From NCBI GenBank assembly GCA_016933955.1, contig JAFGTT010000019.1, positions 62,001 through 126,000 of the forward strand: a stretch of 64,000 nt of DNA. Reading direction: 5' to 3'. The stretch comes from Candidatus Zixiibacteriota bacterium. GTDB lineage: Bacteria; Zixibacteria; MSB-5A5; GN15; PGXB01. The notes below the pieces were generated by a model. That model was not told the origin of the DNA. It was given only the letters and a program-made list of their open reading frames with translations, and made no database searches. Position 1 is the first letter of the stretch; each line of letters begins with the position of its first letter. This document shows positions 60,243-64,000 of the stretch, one piece after another. A program made the translations under genes and the position numbers.

Positions 60243-61090
60243 GCCGCCTTTTTTACGTGATAAAGAAAGCTATCACCAATATCGTCAGGCGGCCATTATC
60301 GGCGTTCACCTCGCTTCTCTCTCTTCTGTTATTATTTTTGATGCTGGATATGGTCTGGATTTCGGCTCTTTCGGTTAATAATTACCTGGGTCAGCTCGAG
60401 GAAAAAATCGATATGGAAATCTTCCTCGATGACGCCTTGCCGGATTCGGCTGCCGTCTATGTGCTGGATGCCATTCGTAATACCGATGGGGTGGCGGCGC
60501 TGGAATATGTTACCAAGGAAAACGCGCGGGACAGACTGCTGGCGATGATGGGGACGGATCTACTGGATGGACTCGGCGAAAATCCTTTGCCGCGTTCAGT
60601 TAACCTGACGTTTGATCATGCCCATCTCAACAGTAATTATCTGGAACAACTCGAGATCAACTTTAGAAGACTTCAGGGAGTAGCCGAGATTTTTTACCCG
60701 AGGGTCTGGCTGGAGAAAATCGAATATACCGCCGGCCTGACATTCAGAGTTTCGATTTTTCTGAGTATCGCCATATCCCTGGCGGTGGTTCTTAATCTGC
60801 TTCATTCGATCCGCCTGTCGGTTCGAACGCGTCAGCAGGAACTGCATCAAATGGGTTTTCTCGGTGCCGGGCGGTTTTTTATGTCTTTTCCTTACCTTGC
60901 TGAGGGTACTTTTTATGCCCTGGTGGCGGCGGCGGCCGGATGGCTGGCGATTTTTTATGGGAAAGCATACCTGACCTTTCAAAGTTTTGAAATTCTCCTG
61001 CCGGCCCGTGATGAAATACTTTTATTTTGCCTGGTAGCGGCATTTATCGGAACAGTGTGCGGTTATCTGGGACTGAGACGGGCTTTATGA
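60239..61090 (+). CDS. ftsX: Cell-division protein FtsX
   Basis: 283 residues. One helix at about 22-45, a periplasmic domain (LGQLEEKIDMEIFLDDA, FYPRVWLEKI), then three helices at about 175-280. This is the FtsX layout with VYVTK-like EYVTKENARDRL in the periplasmic part. With FtsE it forms the membrane gate that activates EnvC at the septum. ATGA overlaps join it to both ftsE and envC. Confidence 0.93.
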   Translation: MSRLFYVIKKAITNIVRRPLSAFTSLLSLLLLFLMLDMVWISALSVNNYLGQLEEKIDMEIFLDDALPDSAAVYVLDAIRNTDGVAALEYVTKENARDRLLAMMGTDLLDGLGENPLPRSVNLTFDHAHLNSNYLEQLEINFRRLQGVAEIFYPRVWLEKIEYTAGLTFRVSIFLSIAISLAVVLNLLHSIRLSVRTRQQELHQMGFLGAGRFFMSFPYLAEGTFYALVAAAAGWLAIFYGKAYLTFQSFEILLPARDEILLFCLVAAFIGTVCGYLGLRRAL

Positions 61091-62274
61091 AGTATGGTGG
61101 GGAAAAAATCATCCTTCTTTTTTTGGCGATTCTGCCGGTAATCATATCTGGTTATGGCCAGCCCGCTCGGGCCGATGACATTCTCAATCAAAAGCAGGAA
61201 CTGGAAAAAATAAAAGATGAAATAGACAATACCCGCAAAAATCTCGATTCGCTCCGGAATGTCGAAAAAAACGTTCTGAAGGAAATCTCCGAAGCCGAGC
61301 AACGAGCCTCGATGAACAAAACGGTCATACAGCGACTGAATAATCAGCTGGCTTCCCTGAGAAAGGATATCGATCATTCCAAAGAGCAACTTCAATCCTC
61401 GGAAGAACATTACAGAAACTCACGCGGGCGTTATATTTATAATCTGAAGTACTATTATCTGGGGGTGAGGTTGCCTGAAGGCGGTCCCGGCCATAAGATT
61501 GACGATGAGAAAAAGGCCTTCGAAAAAAGGCTGTACCTTCAATCGCTGGCGGCATACGATAAGAATGAAATGACCCGGGCCTCGAAGTATTTGACTGAGG
61601 CGGAGAATTCCTATGCCGATCTGGTCGATCGGGAGAAATCGGTGGATAATGTCCGGGCTCAAAAACGCAGTGAGTACACCATCATTACCTCTCAAAAGGA
61701 CAAAAAAGAGCGAACCCTGACTAATATCCGCCGTAAGAAAGAGGATGAAGCTGATCGGCTGGTTACTCTCTCCGAAGCGGCCCGGCAGATGGAGGAACTG
61801 ATTGAACATTTGGAGTTGGCCCGGATGGAGCGGGAAAAGTCGAGCCGTCCGATGCAATTTGAATATAAAACCGGCAATTTTGATTCATACAAGGGTTCTC
61901 TGATGGCTCCGGTCAAGGGAACGGTGGTCGGGAGTTTCGGCTGGAAAACCGACAAGATTACCAATTTGAAATCATATTCGCCCGGGATCGAAATCAAGGG
62001 CAAAAAAGGAGCTCCGGTACTGGCCGCCGCCAGGGGCGTAGTGGCCTATATCGGAAGCCTGAGAGGTTATGGCAATTTCGTGATTGTAGAACATGAGGAC
62101 GGCTATTACACCACCTATTCCGGACTGGAGCAGTTGACGGTGGTGGCCAATCAGATTGTCGGTCGGGACGAACGGTTGGGGATAGCTTCCGATGGGACAG
62201 TGAAATTCGAATTACGGCAGGGGCGAACACCTCTTGATCCCGTGGAGTGGATTAGACTTGACTCCTTTAAATGA
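61087..62274 (+). CDS. envC: EnvC-like amidase activator with degenerate LytM domain
   Basis: 395 residues. Signal peptide ending ARA, a long coiled-coil region (about 30-250) and a LytM/M23 domain (about 265-392). The zinc ligands of active M23 peptidases are missing: the usual H.GIDI reads SPGIEI, the T.Y.HL motif reads TTYSGL, and the final L.FEL reads VKFEL. It is thus an inactive activator, as EnvC is, that would switch on peptidoglycan amidases when FtsEX signals. The ATG overlaps the ftsX stop by four bases. Confidence 0.92.
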   Translation: MKYGGEKIILLFLAILPVIISGYGQPARADDILNQKQELEKIKDEIDNTRKNLDSLRNVEKNVLKEISEAEQRASMNKTVIQRLNNQLASLRKDIDHSKEQLQSSEEHYRNSRGRYIYNLKYYYLGVRLPEGGPGHKIDDEKKAFEKRLYLQSLAAYDKNEMTRASKYLTEAENSYADLVDREKSVDNVRAQKRSEYTIITSQKDKKERTLTNIRRKKEDEADRLVTLSEAARQMEELIEHLELARMEREKSSRPMQFEYKTGNFDSYKGSLMAPVKGTVVGSFGWKTDKITNLKSYSPGIEIKGKKGAPVLAAARGVVAYIGSLRGYGNFVIVEHEDGYYTTYSGLEQLTVVANQIVGRDERLGIASDGTVKFELRQGRTPLDPVEWIRLDSFK

Positions 62275-63382
62275 TCTTTACGGACAGGATGTCTTCAAGA
62301 AAATAATCCGGAATTCCTTCAATCGGGACCGGATCGCGTCGACCTATCTTTTTTACGGCGATGAGGGGGTCGGTAAATGGGCCGGAGGAATTGCTCTGGC
62401 CGCCCTGCTCAATTGCGAGAAACCAGTTGTGGATGAAACAGGGAACGTTTTTGATGCCTGTGGTGAATGTCGCAATTGCCGCCAGATATCGGGTTATAAT
62501 TTTGCGGAAATGTATTTCGCGGTTCCACTACCGCCGCATCGCAATGCCGCCGAGGAAGTCGATTTGACCCTGGAATACCTGAAATTGAAAAAAAAAGAAC
62601 CCTATCATATTGTATCATCCACCCGGCAGTTGACCATACCCATCAGTATGGCCCGCGAAATCAAACGCCGGACTGCGATCATGCCACCCCGGGGCGTGAA
62701 ACGGGTCATCATTTTCGACCAGATGGAAAAAATGCTGGCGGCCTCGGCCGATTCGCTTTTGAAGCTGATTGAGGAACCTCCTCCGGAAACGGTTATAATT
62801 TTGACCGCCCGGGATCCGGAACATTTGCTTCCGACTATCCAGTCGCGGGCTCAGAAAATACGGTTCAAACCAATTGGAGTTGAGGAAATATCGGATTATT
62901 TGAAAGCCGGATATGATCTGCCGGATGAAAAAGCCGGCTTTTATGCCCGGCTGGCCAGGGGTTCGATCGGAAGAGCGATAACCTCGATAGAAAATGAAAA
63001 TGAATCATCTCTTCGGCAAACCGCCTTTCTGGTATTTAAAGGATTGTTTACCCGGGATAATCCATCATCGGCGGCGATTGCCTGTGAATTTATCAACCCC
63101 AATGACCGGGGCGAGACCGAACGGGTTCTGACCTGGTGGCAGTCATTTTTAAGCGATATAATCCGTCTTAAGTTTGGCCGGGATTCATCCGCAATTGTGA
63201 ATAATGATTATGGCCCGGAACTGGGGAAAATGGGCGATCGGGTTACTCAAGGAGATGGTTTCAGCCGTATGTTAAATGATATAAAGGAAACAACGCTTTC
63301 GTTAAGGCGGAATGTGCATATCAAGCCGGCGGTGGTAAAGCTGGTTTTTAATTTGCGCCGATATCTTGATCAATCGGCTTGA
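62258..63382 (+). CDS. holB: DNA polymerase III delta-prime subunit
   Basis: About 374 residues. LYGQDVFKKIIRN and STYLFYGDEGVGKW form the clamp-loader start, with Walker A GDEGVGKW lacking the usual Lys-Thr/Ser pair (Trp in place of Thr), so ATP binding is doubtful, as expected for delta-prime. CGECRNC is the zinc module. IEEPPPETVIILTARDPE and TIQSRAQKIRF are sensor and SRC-like segments. It belongs to the clamp-loader complex. TTG 62258 has GGAG ten bases upstream and overlaps the end of envC; TTG 62234 is an alternative. Confidence 0.93.
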   Translation: MTPLNDLYGQDVFKKIIRNSFNRDRIASTYLFYGDEGVGKWAGGIALAALLNCEKPVVDETGNVFDACGECRNCRQISGYNFAEMYFAVPLPPHRNAAEEVDLTLEYLKLKKKEPYHIVSSTRQLTIPISMAREIKRRTAIMPPRGVKRVIIFDQMEKMLAASADSLLKLIEEPPPETVIILTARDPEHLLPTIQSRAQKIRFKPIGVEEISDYLKAGYDLPDEKAGFYARLARGSIGRAITSIENENESSLRQTAFLVFKGLFTRDNPSSAAIACEFINPNDRGETERVLTWWQSFLSDIIRLKFGRDSSAIVNNDYGPELGKMGDRVTQGDGFSRMLNDIKETTLSLRRNVHIKPAVVKLVFNLRRYLDQSA

Positions 63383-63406
63383 CAGTTTCGCCCGATTGCT
63401 TAATTT
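63379..63406 (+). promoter_or_regulatory. Candidate internal promoter before ricT
   Basis: TTGACA (63379-63384) overlaps the holB stop; TAATTT follows after 16 bases. It may supplement transcription from the ftsE operon. Confidence 0.35.
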
Positions 63407-63426
63407 AGATATTTTGAGGTAACCAT

Positions 63427-64000
63427 ATGTCGGATTTATACCTTGTCGAATTCAAAGGGAATCGCAGGGAATTTTATAATAATACCTATTATCATTCACT
63501 TCGATTGAACGAACCGGTAATTGTTGAAGCGGAGCGGGGTGAAGACGCCGGGATATTGAGAAAGAAGATCGAGGCCGAGGTCAAATTACCCGATGAGGAA
63601 AAACCGCGCTCGATTTTAAGACCGGCCAGCGAGGAAGACAGACGCAAAATTGCGGAGAATCGTACCGATGAACAGGATGCCTGGGATAAGGCCCAGAAAC
63701 TTATAGAGAAACATAAGCTGGAAATGAAGCTGATCGATATTGAATACCAGTATGACCGTAATAAATTGACCTTTTTCTTTACGGCTGAACACCGGGTGGA
63801 TTTCCGTGCCCTGGTTCGGGATCTGGCGGCAGTTTATCGGACCAGGATCGAGTTGCGGCAGATCGGTGTCCGCGATGAGGCCAAACGTGTGGGGGGGCTG
63901 GGAATTTGCGGCTTGCAACTGTGTTGTTCATCATTTTTACGAAAGTTTGACCCCATTTCAACTCAGGATGCGCGGATTCAGGGTTTATCGCTCAATCCTT
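63427..64000 (+). CDS. ricT: PSP1-domain protein RicT, N-terminal part
   Basis: 191 codons, running off the right edge. The PSP1 signature is present: GVRDEAKRVGGLGICG, LCCSSFLRKFDPIS and QGLSLNP, with the conserved Cys residues that bind Fe-S or metal in the Ric (YaaT) complex. In Bacillus RicT works with RicA and RicF in RNase Y control and development; holB next to it is a widespread gene pair. GAGG lies upstream of the ATG. The C-terminal third is outside the window. Confidence 0.95.
   Translation, partial: MSDLYLVEFKGNRREFYNNTYYHSLRLNEPVIVEAERGEDAGILRKKIEAEVKLPDEEKPRSILRPASEEDRRKIAENRTDEQDAWDKAQKLIEKHKLEMKLIDIEYQYDRNKLTFFFTAEHRVDFRALVRDLAAVYRTRIELRQIGVRDEAKRVGGLGICGLQLCCSSFLRKFDPISTQDARIQGLSLNP

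Overview
The window reads as a piece of chromosome from a Gram-negative bacterium of moderate GC content. It probably belongs to the FCB group or a neighbouring uncultured phylum; a Zixibacteria-like lineage would fit, but no rRNA or other phylogenetic marker is present to prove it. The outer-membrane evidence is an LptE-like lipoprotein, a PorV/PorQ-family barrel and many lipobox lipoproteins. A dockerin/FN3 secreted protein, an IPTL-CTERM protein and an FtsEX/EnvC set point the same way. TGA serves as a normal stop and TGG as Trp throughout, so the code is standard. No rRNA, tRNA, CRISPR array, transposase or prophage gene was recognised.

Layout. 0-4.6 kb is mostly minus strand: the 5' end of murA, a CBM9-like lipoprotein, a lipoprotein propeller, DUF4416 and a QueG-like Fe-S protein. 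A plus-strand pair, a membrane thioredoxin and a tiny six-Cys exported peptide, sits among them. 4.6-10.2 kb carries hutU and hutI (histidine degradation), then lptE-like, porV-like, an NTF2-like lipoprotein and a cold-shock protein. A 580-base non-coding stretch follows, with a folded element and two perfect DnaA boxes. 10.8-28.6 kb is a string of mostly single-gene units: a GYD protein, a Cas4-like/DEDD nuclease (DUF2779), MscL with a zinc ribbon, a 15-residue repeat protein, a dockerin protein, a DUF1028 gene broken by an in-frame TGA, acetyltransferase, PhzF, DUF456, DUF2085, methyltransferase, nitroreductase, hydrolase, and a retropepsin-PDZ protein.

29.7-41.1 kb is the most striking region. 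Four membrane-protein genes (A = FN3 + DUF6754-like; B, C, D = membrane proteins) occur three times in tandem in the same order, 12 genes on one strand. They look like one long transcription unit: promoter at 29680, leader with an intrinsic terminator at 29806, final terminator at 41074, and no terminator seen between. This is the best candidate for an undescribed system, probably a large envelope complex built from three paralogous subunit sets.

41.3-64 kb holds a small basic protein, pyruvate phosphate dikinase with a histone-H1-like N-terminal tail, a HAD remnant, small lipoproteins, ComM, a GAF-GAF-SpoIIE phosphatase, an EB_dh-like lipoprotein and a GT-C glycosyltransferase. It continues with a 4-hydroxybutyryl-CoA dehydratase-like enzyme with changed cluster ligands, an Lnt-like membrane domain, a PutP-type symporter with a 34-residue partner, and the cluster ftsE-ftsX-envC-holB-ricT, which runs off the right edge.
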